DNA from: Tannerellaceae bacterium
GTDB taxonomy: Bacteria; Bacteroidota; Bacteroidia; Bacteroidales; Tannerellaceae
Assembly (NCBI GenBank): GCA_031280645.1
Contig: JAITGL010000032.1
Location: forward strand, 1 to 64,000
Direction of reading: 5' to 3'
Length of the DNA: 64,000 bases
Positions within the stretch are counted from its first letter, which is position 1; the number at the start of each line of letters is the position of its first letter. The position numbers and the translations under genes were made by a program. Of the stretch, positions 43,368 to 51,483 are shown piece by piece. Under the pieces are notes generated by a model. It saw nothing but the letters and a program-made list of their open reading frames with translations, had not been told where the DNA came from and ran no database searches.

Positions 43368-45506
43368 ATGAACAAAAAGATTATGATTGCCGGATTAATT
43401 ATCACCCTTGCCGGCGCCTGCACTTCTACGAAGAAAGAGGCGAGCGACAGGGATCTGTCGAATCCGCTGCTTGCGGAGTTTACCGCTCCGTTTGCCGTAC
43501 CGCCTTTCGACAAAATTCAGATGGAACATTACAAGCCCGCCATGCTTAAAGGCTTGGAAGAAGGCGAAGCCGAAATCAAAGCCATAGTTGAACAAACGGC
43601 CGCTCCCAACTTTGAGAATACCATCGTGGCGCTCGACAAATGCGGCGAGCTGCTCGATCAGACGCGAACAATATTCTCCGCCCAGAACAGCGCCAACACC
43701 AATGAGGCCATGGAGGAATTAAGCCGCGAAATGTCGCCCCTCTTCTCGCAGTACAGGGATAACATCACGATGAACCCCGCCCTGTTTGCTCGCGTAAAGG
43801 CTGTATACGATAAGCGCGACGACCTTGGTCTCGACAAAGAGAAAGCCAAGCTGCTCGAAGAAACCTATAAGATGTTTGTCCGCGGAGGCGCCAATCTCAA
43901 CGACGCCGACCAGGCCAAGCTGCGCGATCTCAACCGCCAGCTCGCCCTCCTCCAGCTCACCTTCGGGCAAAACATGCTGAAAGAAACCAACGCCTTCCAG
44001 CTCGTAATCGACAGCGAACCCGATCTTGCCGGCCTTGGCGAAGGACAGATAGCTAACGCCGCCGAAGCCGCGCAGAAAGCCGGCCTCGGAGAGGGTAAAT
44101 GGCTTTTCACCTTGCATAATCCGAGCATCATGCCTTTCCTCCAGAATTCCTCAAAGCGCGAGCTTCGCGAAAAGCTTTTCAAGGGATACATAATGCGAGG
44201 TAATAATAATAACGAGCAGGATAATAAAGACGTGGTAAAACAACTCGTAACCCTTCGCCTCGAAAAAGCCAAACTGCTGGGATACCCCGACTATGCCTCC
44301 TTCGTGCTCGACGAACGCATGGCAAAAACCTCGGCCAACGTTTACGCCCTTCTCGACAAGCTATGGGAGCCGGCTCTGAAAGTTACCGCGCAAGAGCTTG
44401 CCGATATCGACTCCGAAATAAAGAAAGACGGCGGCAGCTTTAAAGCCGAAGGATGGGATTGGCGCTACTACGCCGAGAAAGCTCGCAAAGCCAGGTTCGA
44501 TATGGACGAAAGCCTTATCCGCCCATATCTTAAGCTGGAGAATGTTCGCGACGGCGCCTTTTATGTTGCCAACCGACTGTACGGGATATCCTTCGCCCAG
44601 CTTGACAACATCCCGCTCCCACATCCCGAAGCTCAAGCCTTTGAATGTAAAGACGAGGACGGCGCGCACCTTGGAGTTCTATACATGGACTTCTTCCCCA
44701 GAGCCAGCAAGCGTGGCGGAGCATGGTGCGGAGGCTATCGCGGTCAAAGCTACAAAAACGGCAAGAGGGTGGCTCCCGTGGTTACTATCGTTTGCAATTT
44801 CACCCCGCCTTCGGCCGGCGAACCTGCATTGCTGAGCCTCGACGAGGCCGAAACTTTGTTCCATGAATTTGGCCATGCGCTTCATGGCCTGTTCCGCAAC
44901 GTTAATTACGAGGGAGTAGCCGGCGTGCCGCGCGACTTCGTAGAACTGCCCTCGCAAATAATGGAACATTGGGTACTCCAGCCCGAAGTACTGAAGGCGT
45001 ACGCCAAGCATTATCAAACCGGCGACGTTATGCCGGCGGAGCTCGTTGAGAAACTCGACAAATCCGCAAAATACGGGCAGGGATTCGCCACCACAGAGTA
45101 TCTGGCCGCATCTTACCTCGATATGGATTATCATGTTATGACCGATATCCCCGGCAACAGGGAGAAGAACAACTTCGAGGTACTTTCATTCGAGGCTTCT
45201 ACTCTCGGCAAACGAAACCTCCCCTCGCAGATACCGCCCCGATATCGCTCCACATATTTCAACCACACCATGGGAGGCGGGTATACCGCCGGGTATTACA
45301 GCTATATCTGGTCGGAAGTGCTCGATGCCGACGGCTTTGAAGCCTTTAAGGAAACAGGAGATATCTTTAACCGCGAGGTAGCGGCCAAGTTCCGCAAGTT
45401 CGTGCTTGCTCCCGGAGGTATAGACGACGCTATGGAAATGTATAAGAACTTCCGAGGCAAGGAACCGGGCACGGATCCGCTGCTGAAGAACCGCGGCCTC
45501 AAATAA
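43368..45506 (+). CDS. dcp: M3-family dipeptidyl carboxypeptidase lipoprotein
   Basis: A 712-residue zinc metallopeptidase with lipobox TLAGAC (Cys about 18), hence probably anchored in the outer or inner membrane facing the periplasm. The zinc site LFHEFGHALHGLF (HExxH, about 497-502) and the downstream VELPSQIMEHW Glu are typical of thimet-oligopeptidase/Dcp enzymes that release C-terminal dipeptides. The helical N-terminal half and the C-terminal GGGYTAGYYSYIWSEV are as expected. The lipoprotein form is usual in Bacteroidetes, which feed on peptides. Followed 10 bases later by the SufT-like gene. Confidence 0.95.
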   Translation: MNKKIMIAGLIITLAGACTSTKKEASDRDLSNPLLAEFTAPFAVPPFDKIQMEHYKPAMLKGLEEGEAEIKAIVEQTAAPNFENTIVALDKCGELLDQTRTIFSAQNSANTNEAMEELSREMSPLFSQYRDNITMNPALFARVKAVYDKRDDLGLDKEKAKLLEETYKMFVRGGANLNDADQAKLRDLNRQLALLQLTFGQNMLKETNAFQLVIDSEPDLAGLGEGQIANAAEAAQKAGLGEGKWLFTLHNPSIMPFLQNSSKRELREKLFKGYIMRGNNNNEQDNKDVVKQLVTLRLEKAKLLGYPDYASFVLDERMAKTSANVYALLDKLWEPALKVTAQELADIDSEIKKDGGSFKAEGWDWRYYAEKARKARFDMDESLIRPYLKLENVRDGAFYVANRLYGISFAQLDNIPLPHPEAQAFECKDEDGAHLGVLYMDFFPRASKRGGAWCGGYRGQSYKNGKRVAPVVTIVCNFTPPSAGEPALLSLDEAETLFHEFGHALHGLFRNVNYEGVAGVPRDFVELPSQIMEHWVLQPEVLKAYAKHYQTGDVMPAELVEKLDKSAKYGQGFATTEYLAASYLDMDYHVMTDIPGNREKNNFEVLSFEASTLGKRNLPSQIPPRYRSTYFNHTMGGGYTAGYYSYIWSEVLDADGFEAFKETGDIFNREVAAKFRKFVLAPGGIDDAMEMYKNFRGKEPGTDPLLKNRGLK

Positions 45507-45516
45507 CCGATCTGCT

Positions 45517-45840
45517 ATGAGCCGAGATAACGAATTTATGCAACTCGAAGAAGACATTGTCGAAGTACTGCGCACCGTATACGACCCCGAAATACCCGTT
45601 AATATCTACGACCTCGGACTTATATACCGGGTAGACGTCGACGAACATAAACATGTTACGATTAACATGACCTTTACCGCTCCAAGCTGCCCCATGGCCG
45701 ACTATATAGTCGAAGACGTGCAGATGAAAATCCTCGGAGTTAAAGACGTAAGGGGAGTGAAGGTAAACCTGGTATTCGATCCCCCGTGGGATAAGGATAT
45801 GATGACCGAAGAGGCTAAACTCGAACTCGGCCTGCTCTGA
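45517..45840 (+). CDS. SufT-like iron-sulfur assembly factor (MIP18/DUF59)
   Basis: A 107-residue single-domain protein. EDIVEVLRTVYDPEIPVNIYD and LGLIYRV are the family hallmark; the conserved Cys lies in FTAPSCPMAD, and VFDPPWDKDMM ends the fold. Related to SufT, PaaD and eukaryotic MIP18, which assist Fe-S cluster maturation. Tightly placed between dcp and the lpxH-like gene (10 and 12 bases), so the three are likely one transcript. Confidence 0.92.
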   Translation: MSRDNEFMQLEEDIVEVLRTVYDPEIPVNIYDLGLIYRVDVDEHKHVTINMTFTAPSCPMADYIVEDVQMKILGVKDVRGVKVNLVFDPPWDKDMMTEEAKLELGLL

Positions 45841-45852
45841 CATCATCCGCGA

Positions 45853-46617
45853 ATGACCAACCAACGAAAAATATACTTTGCGGCCGACGCCCACCTCGGA
45901 GCCCGCTACCACCAAGACCCGGCAAAAGTTGAAAAACTGCTTGCCGGATGGATGGGAGAGATCCGGGAAAGCGCGGCCGCAGTGTATTTCCTGGGCGATA
46001 TGTTTGACTATTGGTTCGAATACAAATATGTTGTTCCAAAAGGATATATCCGCTTTCTCGGCAAACTGGCCGAACTGGCCGACGCAGGCATAGAAATACA
46101 CCTCCTTATCGGTAATCACGATATATGGATGTTCGACTACCTCCCGAAAGAAATCAACGCCGTTATACACCGGGATATGATTACGGTCGACCTCCTCGGT
46201 AAGCGCTTCCTTCTCGGACATGGAGACGAGCCCGATTACCGAAGCCGCATGTTCCGATTCTTAAGGGCTTTCTTCCGGAACCCAATCTGCCAGCGGCTGT
46301 ATGCCTCGGTTCATCCGCGCTGGACGTCGGGGCTGGCCCTCGGATGGTCGCACGGGAGCCGGAAAGGGGGGCTCAAGCCTAAAGACGAGGCCGCAGATAT
46401 GCAACTCGCCGTTGAATACCTTACCGACTTTGCCGAAACTTACCTCCAAACGCATCCCGACATCGACTTCTTCATATTCGGCCACCTGCATCTCCTCCTC
46501 GACCACAGGCTGAGCCAGGGCTCCCGGCTGCTTATCGCAGGCGACTGGATGCGGCTGTTTTCGTGGATCGAATGGGATGGCCAATCGCTGGAGATTAAAA
46601 GGCTATTGCCGGGTTGA
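45853..46617 (+). CDS. lpxH: UDP-2,3-diacylglucosamine diphosphatase-like phosphoesterase
   Basis: A 254-residue calcineurin-like metallophosphoesterase. Metal motifs in order: AADAHLG (DxH), GDMFDYW, GNHDIWM, LLGHGDE and FGHLHLLLDH. In Bacteroidetes this family hydrolyses UDP-2,3-diacylglucosamine to lipid X in lipid A synthesis. LpxH versus LpxG-like activity is not settled by sequence alone, but the length and motifs fit LpxH. A GC hairpin follows. Confidence 0.88.
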   Translation: MTNQRKIYFAADAHLGARYHQDPAKVEKLLAGWMGEIRESAAAVYFLGDMFDYWFEYKYVVPKGYIRFLGKLAELADAGIEIHLLIGNHDIWMFDYLPKEINAVIHRDMITVDLLGKRFLLGHGDEPDYRSRMFRFLRAFFRNPICQRLYASVHPRWTSGLALGWSHGSRKGGLKPKDEAADMQLAVEYLTDFAETYLQTHPDIDFFIFGHLHLLLDHRLSQGSRLLIAGDWMRLFSWIEWDGQSLEIKRLLPG

Positions 46618-46654
46618 ATCTACTTATCTCGCAATAATTACATATTACAGGCTG

Positions 46655-46681
46655 CAACGCCGGGCGCATCGTCCGGCGTTG
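46655..46681 (+). terminator. GC-rich hairpin after lpxH
   Basis: CAACGCCGG (46655-46663) pairs perfectly with CCGGCGTTG (46673-46681). No T-tract follows, so terminator function is uncertain. Confidence 0.45.
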
Positions 46682-46740
46682 CCCTTATAACGGCTTGCGG
46701 CCATTGAGCTTCTGCCGGAAGCTTTACATTACCCGCCGGG

Positions 46741-46772
46741 TTGCCGGATTCTCAATCCAAGCAGTATTTTTG
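46741..46772 (+). promoter_or_regulatory. feoAB promoter
   Basis: TTGC (46741-46744), 20 bases, TATTTTTG (46765-46772), 25 bases before the ATG at 46798. No Fur-box-like palindrome was recognised. Confidence 0.65.
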
Positions 46773-46797
46773 TAGCCGTACCAAAAAATACAGTAAG

Positions 46798-49125
46798 ATG
46801 AAATTATCGGAATTAAATAACGGCGAAACCGGAATCATAGTGAAGGTTGCCGGGAGAGGCGTTTTCCGTAAACGGATTATGGAGATGGGATTCATCGGAG
46901 GCAAAGAGGTTACCGCTATACGAAACGCTCCCCTTAAAGATCCCGTGCATTACCACGTGATGGGTTACGACGTGTCGCTAAGGAGAAGCGAAGCGGCCCT
47001 GATCGAGATCCTGCCCGTAGGGCAGCTTGCCGAAACGGAAGCCGAACCCGATCCCGCCAGGACTGCGGGAGAACGACGGCTTACCTTGTCGACAAGCGAG
47101 GCGCGCTCCATTGCCATAGAACGCGGGCGAACCATAAACGTGGCCCTTGCAGGAAACCCTAACAGCGGCAAAACAACATTGTTCAACGTTGCAACCGGAG
47201 CGCACGAACACGTGGGCAATTACAGCGGAGTAACCGTCGACGCCAAATGCGGATCATGCAAGTACGGCCAGTACACATTCCGTATCGTCGACTTGCCCGG
47301 CGCTTACTCCATGGCCTCCTACTCCCCCGAAGAGCGATACGTCAGGAAGCATCTGGAGGAGGAGTATCCCGACGTGATAGTAAACATCGTAGACGCGTCT
47401 AACCCCGAACGTAACTTTTATCTCACCGCACAGCTTATCGACATGGACATGCCCATGGTGGTGGCCCTCAACATGTACGACAGCCTGCGGAAAAGCGGAG
47501 CGAGCGTTGACTGCGAATCTCTTTCAAACCTGATAGGAGCGCCGGTTGTACCCGTGGCAGGAAGGAGCGGATACGGAATGGAGAATCTCTTCAGCGCCGT
47601 TATCAGAGTGTACGAGAGAAACGAGCCGTCGCTCAGGCATATTCATATCAACTACGGCGAAGAGCTCGAGCTGGGCATCGCGCATATCAGCTCTGCCCTG
47701 GAGCCTATCGGGGTGATCGACCGGCAAATGTCGAAGCGCCTGCTTGCCATACGGCTGCTCGAGAACGATCCGGATACCGAGAGCTTTATCCGGTCGCTGC
47801 CGGGCGGCGATAAGGTGATGGCCGAGCGCGACGAACATTCGGCATACGTGGAGGGGCTGATCGGCGAGGATACCGAAACGGCTATGGCCGACGCTCGCTA
47901 CGGGTTCGTGTCAGGGGCGCTCAAGGAAACTTTCAGAAGCGGGAGCGCTAACCGGATGGAACATTCCAAGGCGATAGATTGCATCGTTACCCACCGCTTG
48001 CTCGGCTTCCCCATCTTCCTGTTCTTTATGTGGCTCATGTTTGAGGCTACGTTCCGCATCGGGGCCTGGCCGATGGAGTGGATAGAGGCCGGGGTGGCCG
48101 TCTTGGGTGAATTTGTCTCGGAGGTTATGCCGCCGGGACCCCTCCGGGATCTGGCAGTCGACGGGATTATCGGCGGGGTAGGGGGCGTGCTCGTTTTCCT
48201 GCCCAACATACTGATCCTTTACCTGTTCATATCCTTCATGGAGGATTCGGGATACATGGCCCGCGCGGCGTTTATCATGGACAGGATAATGCACCGGATG
48301 GGCCTCCACGGCAAGTCGTTTATCCCCCTGGTGATGGGGTTTGGCTGCAATGTGCCGGCCATCATGGCCTCGCGCACCATCGAGAGCCCCTCGAGCCGTA
48401 TGGTTACAATGCTCGTTAATCCGCTCATGAGCTGCTCCGCCAGGCTGCCGGTATACCTGCTTCTCGTCGGGGTATTCTTTAAGGGTCGCGAAAGTACGGT
48501 GCTGTTTGCGCTGTACGCCTCCGGCATTGCGCTGGCGGCGCTGATGGCGCGTATTTTCAAAAGATTCCTTTTCAGAGGCGTCGACCTTCCGTTTGTAATG
48601 GAATTGCCGCCGTACCGGCTGCCTACAATGAGGTCGGTATTTGTTCATGTCTGGGATAAGGGAAAGCAGTACTTACGTAAAATGGGAGGAGTTATACTTA
48701 TTGCATCCATCATTATATGGTGCCTGGGATACTTCCCCCTGCAGCCGGGCCCCGAAGGAAACATAGCGGGAACCGGGCAGTCTTACATAGGGCGCATGGG
48801 AAAGCTGGTGGAGCCCGCGCTCCGTCCGCTGGGCTTCGACTGGAAGATGGGCGTTGGCCTGCTGGGAGGCATGGCCGCCAAGGAAGTGGTGGTGAGCGCC
48901 CTCGGCGTTATCGGAATGCCGGAGTTTTCGCCGGTTTCCGCCCTGGCATTTATGTTCTTTGTACTGATATACTTCCCGTGTATCGCTACCATAACCGCCA
49001 TATCCGCCGAATCGGGATCGTGGAAGTGGGGCGCCTTCACGGCGCTGTACACTTGCGCGCTTGCATGGATTGTATCGTTTATAGTTTATCAAGCCGGAAC
49101 ATGGTTGTGTGGCAGTGGATTATAA
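46798..49125 (+). CDS. feoB: FeoA-FeoB fusion ferrous iron transporter
   Basis: A 775-residue protein. Residues 1-75 are a FeoA SH3-like domain (KLSELNNGETGIIVKVAG, FRKRIMEMGFIGGKEV). The FeoB G domain follows with G1 GNPNSGKTTLFN (about 118), switch I YSGVTVD, G3 VDLPGAYS and G4 NMYD. The C-terminal membrane part has the two gate regions, including PLVMGFGCNVPAIMASR and GGMAAKEVVVSALGV. It imports Fe2+ across the inner membrane. FeoA-FeoB fusions are usual in Bacteroidetes. The Cys-rich companion overlaps its end, and rubrerythrin follows, forming an iron/oxygen-stress neighbourhood. Confidence 0.96.
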   Translation: MKLSELNNGETGIIVKVAGRGVFRKRIMEMGFIGGKEVTAIRNAPLKDPVHYHVMGYDVSLRRSEAALIEILPVGQLAETEAEPDPARTAGERRLTLSTSEARSIAIERGRTINVALAGNPNSGKTTLFNVATGAHEHVGNYSGVTVDAKCGSCKYGQYTFRIVDLPGAYSMASYSPEERYVRKHLEEEYPDVIVNIVDASNPERNFYLTAQLIDMDMPMVVALNMYDSLRKSGASVDCESLSNLIGAPVVPVAGRSGYGMENLFSAVIRVYERNEPSLRHIHINYGEELELGIAHISSALEPIGVIDRQMSKRLLAIRLLENDPDTESFIRSLPGGDKVMAERDEHSAYVEGLIGEDTETAMADARYGFVSGALKETFRSGSANRMEHSKAIDCIVTHRLLGFPIFLFFMWLMFEATFRIGAWPMEWIEAGVAVLGEFVSEVMPPGPLRDLAVDGIIGGVGGVLVFLPNILILYLFISFMEDSGYMARAAFIMDRIMHRMGLHGKSFIPLVMGFGCNVPAIMASRTIESPSSRMVTMLVNPLMSCSARLPVYLLLVGVFFKGRESTVLFALYASGIALAALMARIFKRFLFRGVDLPFVMELPPYRLPTMRSVFVHVWDKGKQYLRKMGGVILIASIIIWCLGYFPLQPGPEGNIAGTGQSYIGRMGKLVEPALRPLGFDWKMGVGLLGGMAAKEVVVSALGVIGMPEFSPVSALAFMFFVLIYFPCIATITAISAESGSWKWGAFTALYTCALAWIVSFIVYQAGTWLCGSGL

Positions 49126-49253
49126 CCGGGCTTACAGTGATGGCGGCCGCCGGCGCGGCGGTATGGCGCATAGCCCGGGCAATAAGTAAAGGCAGCAAAG
49201 ACTGCTCGCGCAAGGGTTGCGGCAACTGCTGCGGCTGCCCGCTCAAGAAGTAA
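49101..49253 (+). CDS. FeoB-associated Cys-rich membrane mini-protein
   Basis: A 50-residue product from ATG 49101, overlapping the feoB end by 25 bases in another frame. One transmembrane helix (WIITGLTVMAAAGAAVWRIA) is followed by a basic stretch and a C-terminal cysteine cluster (CSRKGCGNCCGC). This matches the small FeoB-associated Cys-rich proteins that often follow feoB, and may have a role like FeoC in metal sensing or handling. Confidence 0.8.
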   Translation: MVVWQWIITGLTVMAAAGAAVWRIARAISKGSKDCSRKGCGNCCGCPLKK

Positions 49254-49290
49254 ATAATCCGCCGGATGCCCGGATGGCAACGAAAAAGTA

Positions 49291-49321
49291 TTGTGGGGAT
49301 AAGCGCAGATACTTACTTTTG
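49291..49321 (+). promoter_or_regulatory. Rubrerythrin promoter
   Basis: TTGT (49291-49294), 19 bases, TACTTTTG (49314-49321), 33 bases before the rbr ATG. Near-consensus. Confidence 0.7.
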
Positions 49322-49354
49322 CGCAATTAATCATCTTATATAAATAAAACAGTT

Positions 49355-49933
49355 ATGGAACTAAGCATTAAAGGTACCCGTACCGAGCAAAATCTCCTGA
49401 AGTCGTTCGCAGGCGAATCCCAGGCGCGCAGCAGATACGTGTTTTTCGCCAGCGCGGCTCGCAAGGAAGGCTACGAACAGATAGCCGGAGTATTTGCAGA
49501 AACCGCCGAGCAGGAAAAGGAACACGCCGAGCGCTTCTTCAAGTTCCTCGAAGGGGGAATGGTTGAGATCACGGCATCGTATCCCGCAGGCAAGATTGGC
49601 TCGACAGCCGACAACCTGGCCGCGGCGGCATCCGGCGAGAACGAAGAATGGACGGAACTCTACCCGGCGTTTGCCGAGATAGCCGAGGAGGAGGGCTTCA
49701 AGGCCATTGCAGTGGCTTGGCGAATGATAGCCACAGTGGAAGCGGAGCACGAGCGCCGTTACCGCAAGCTGCTCGATAACCTGCTGAAGGGCGAAGCCTT
49801 TCGCAAGCCCGAAGCGATAACATGGCAGTGCCGCAACTGCGGATATGTGCACTCCGGCAAATCCGCGCCGGGCAAATGTCCGGCATGCGAGCATCCGCAG
49901 GCTTACTTCGAGCCCAAAAAAGAAAATTACTGA
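49355..49933 (+). CDS. rbr: Rubrerythrin
   Basis: A 192-residue non-haem iron protein of anaerobic peroxide defence. The N-terminal four-helix ferritin-like di-iron domain has Glu ligands in LLKSFAGESQARSRY, EQEKEHAE and ATVEAEHERRY. The C-terminal rubredoxin-like [Fe(SCys)4] centre has CRNCGY and CPACEH. It reduces H2O2 using electrons from rubredoxin or NADH systems. Has its own strong promoter and terminator, so monocistronic. Confidence 0.97.
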   Translation: MELSIKGTRTEQNLLKSFAGESQARSRYVFFASAARKEGYEQIAGVFAETAEQEKEHAERFFKFLEGGMVEITASYPAGKIGSTADNLAAAASGENEEWTELYPAFAEIAEEEGFKAIAVAWRMIATVEAEHERRYRKLLDNLLKGEAFRKPEAITWQCRNCGYVHSGKSAPGKCPACEHPQAYFEPKKENY

Positions 49934-49945
49934 TCAACCTTACGG

Positions 49946-50000
49946 AACTGTTTTGGCGAAAGGAGCGATAACCGTCGCTCCCAAGCCAAAACGGTTTTTT
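49946..50000 (+). terminator. Strong terminator after rubrerythrin
   Basis: Outer stem AACTGTTTTGGC (49946-49957) with GCCAAAACGGTT (49985-49996); inner stem GGAGCGA with TCGCTCC; T-tract to 50000. Confidence 0.9.
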
Positions 50001-50181
50001 AAATTCCGGTTAACCGCCAATGTAAAACGAAACCATGACGATGCCGATCACGCTTAGCTACTCTCTTGCCGGATACAAGCCGGCCGCGGCATTGTACGTG
50101 TCACCCCCCCTGTTTAACATTTCCGGCAAGCGTCATTGCTGTTTCTCTCATTCCACCAGCATCGCTTCTTTGCCGTTTAAT

Positions 50182-50218
50182 AATAGCCCCGTCCGGGAGA
50201 ATCTGCGACGGGGCTATT
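50182..50218. other. Perfect 12-bp hairpin in the long noncoding gap
   Basis: AATAGCCCCGTC (50182-50193) pairs with GACGGGGCTATT (50207-50218), followed by ATTATAT. Terminator-like without a clear T-run. No gene seen between 50001 and 50390. Confidence 0.6.
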
Positions 50219-50389
50219 ATTATATATCCAAATTATATTACGATATTTGCAGGCCGGCAGCCGGAACGGGCGAGGGCAACAGGGGTGTCAGCCCGACTTC
50301 GTTCCGGTATTGCCGGCATTACTGTGCAGGCCGCCGCGCCGCCGGTTCTCATTACAGGAGTTCTCAAAAATATTGTCCGGTTGCCGGAA

Positions 50390-51000
50390 AGTCTCGCAGG
50401 GAGACCCGGCATACCGTCCGTCCGCAAAAAAGTATGGTTGAGGCGCTCAAACATCCCGTCTGGTCGCCGGAAAGTATGGTTGAAGCGCTCAGGCATCCCG
50501 TCTGGTCGCCCGCAAGTATGGTTGAGGCGCTCAAACATCCCGTCTGGTCGCCCGCAAGTATGGTTGAAGCGCTCAGGCATCCCGTCTGGTCGCCCGCAAG
50601 TATGGTTGAAGCGCTCAAGTATACCGTCTGGTCGCCGGAAAGTATGGTTGAAGCGCTCAAACACACCGTCTGGTCGCCCGCAAGTATGGTTGAAGCGCTC
50701 AAGCTCCCCGTCTGGTCGCCCGCAAGTATGGTTGAAGCGCTCAAGTATCCCGTCTGGTCGCCAGAAAGTATGGTTGAAGCGCTCAAGCTCCCCGTCTGGT
50801 CGCCGGAAAGTATGGTTGAAGCGCTCAAGCTCCCCGTCTGGTCGCCCGCAAGTATGGTTGAGCTCTCAAGGAGACCGTCTTGTCGCCAGCCGCTCTCGTT
50901 GAGCCCTAAAAGGATACCGTCGGGCCGCCTGCCGCTATCCCGGAGCCGCGGGGCATCACGTCGGGCCGCCTGCCGCTCTCGCCGGGCCGCAGGGAAAGCC
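50390..51000. repeat. Tandem array 6: eleven 42-bp units plus decayed 41-bp edge units
   Basis: GTATGGTTGA anchors stand at 50432, 50474, 50516, 50558, 50600, 50642, 50684, 50726, 50768, 50810 and 50852, always 42 bases apart. Each unit has the near-palindrome TTGAAGCGCTCAA and CCCGTCTGGTCGCCCGCAAG. One degenerate unit precedes and about three 41-bp decayed units (ACCGTC...) follow to about 51000. Since 42 is divisible by three, both strands stay open with 14-residue repeats; I regard these as spurious. Upstream of the SusC/SusD pair. Confidence 0.94.
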
Positions 51001-51361
51001 GAAAGGCCGCCGGATATTAACATTAACGACTTAAAGACACCGCCGGGGGACCCGATTATGCCTCTCATGCCTAAAAAACGGCTGTTGGGCGACCCGGCGC
51101 CTTCTTTTCTCATATTAGGCGAGAGGCCGGGCGCGCCGCGCAGATCTCCTGCCTCTCAGGGAGGCTGCCTGGCGGCCCGGTTTTATCTAAAAACTTATCG
51201 CGGGGCTGGTCCGGCGCCCCGCTTATATCTCCCATATCTTGAGGAGATTGACATGAAGCCGGATGTGTTTATATTTTTATTTGGGCGGACTGCCGGGCGC
51301 CCGGCTCCTGTCTCCTTGCGCTCACGGAGATTGAGCTGGCCCCGGCTCCGCTTTTTGTTTT

Positions 51362-51412
51362 GCCTCCCGCAAACCGTTGGCCCAGCCGGCGGCTTGCGGG
51401 AGGCTTTTGTTT
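51362..51412 (+). terminator. Terminator-like hairpin before susC
   Basis: GCCTCCCGCAA (51362-51372) pairs perfectly with TTGCGGGAGGC (51394-51404), then TTTTGTTT. From 51001 to 51361 I see only GC-rich sequence without a supportable gene. What transcript it ends is unclear; it could insulate susC. Confidence 0.6.
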
Positions 51413-51483
51413 ATTATGTCGAGATGTGGATTTATGTATTATGGTAAATAATTTTTTAAACATGTATTAAATGAACTAAGTCA

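Noticed and set aside
50035..51447. Open frames of 249-470 residues with 14-residue repeats (VWSPASMVEALKHP type)
   Set aside because: Created by the 42-bp array; several frames on both strands are equally open and run into GC-rich noncoding sequence.
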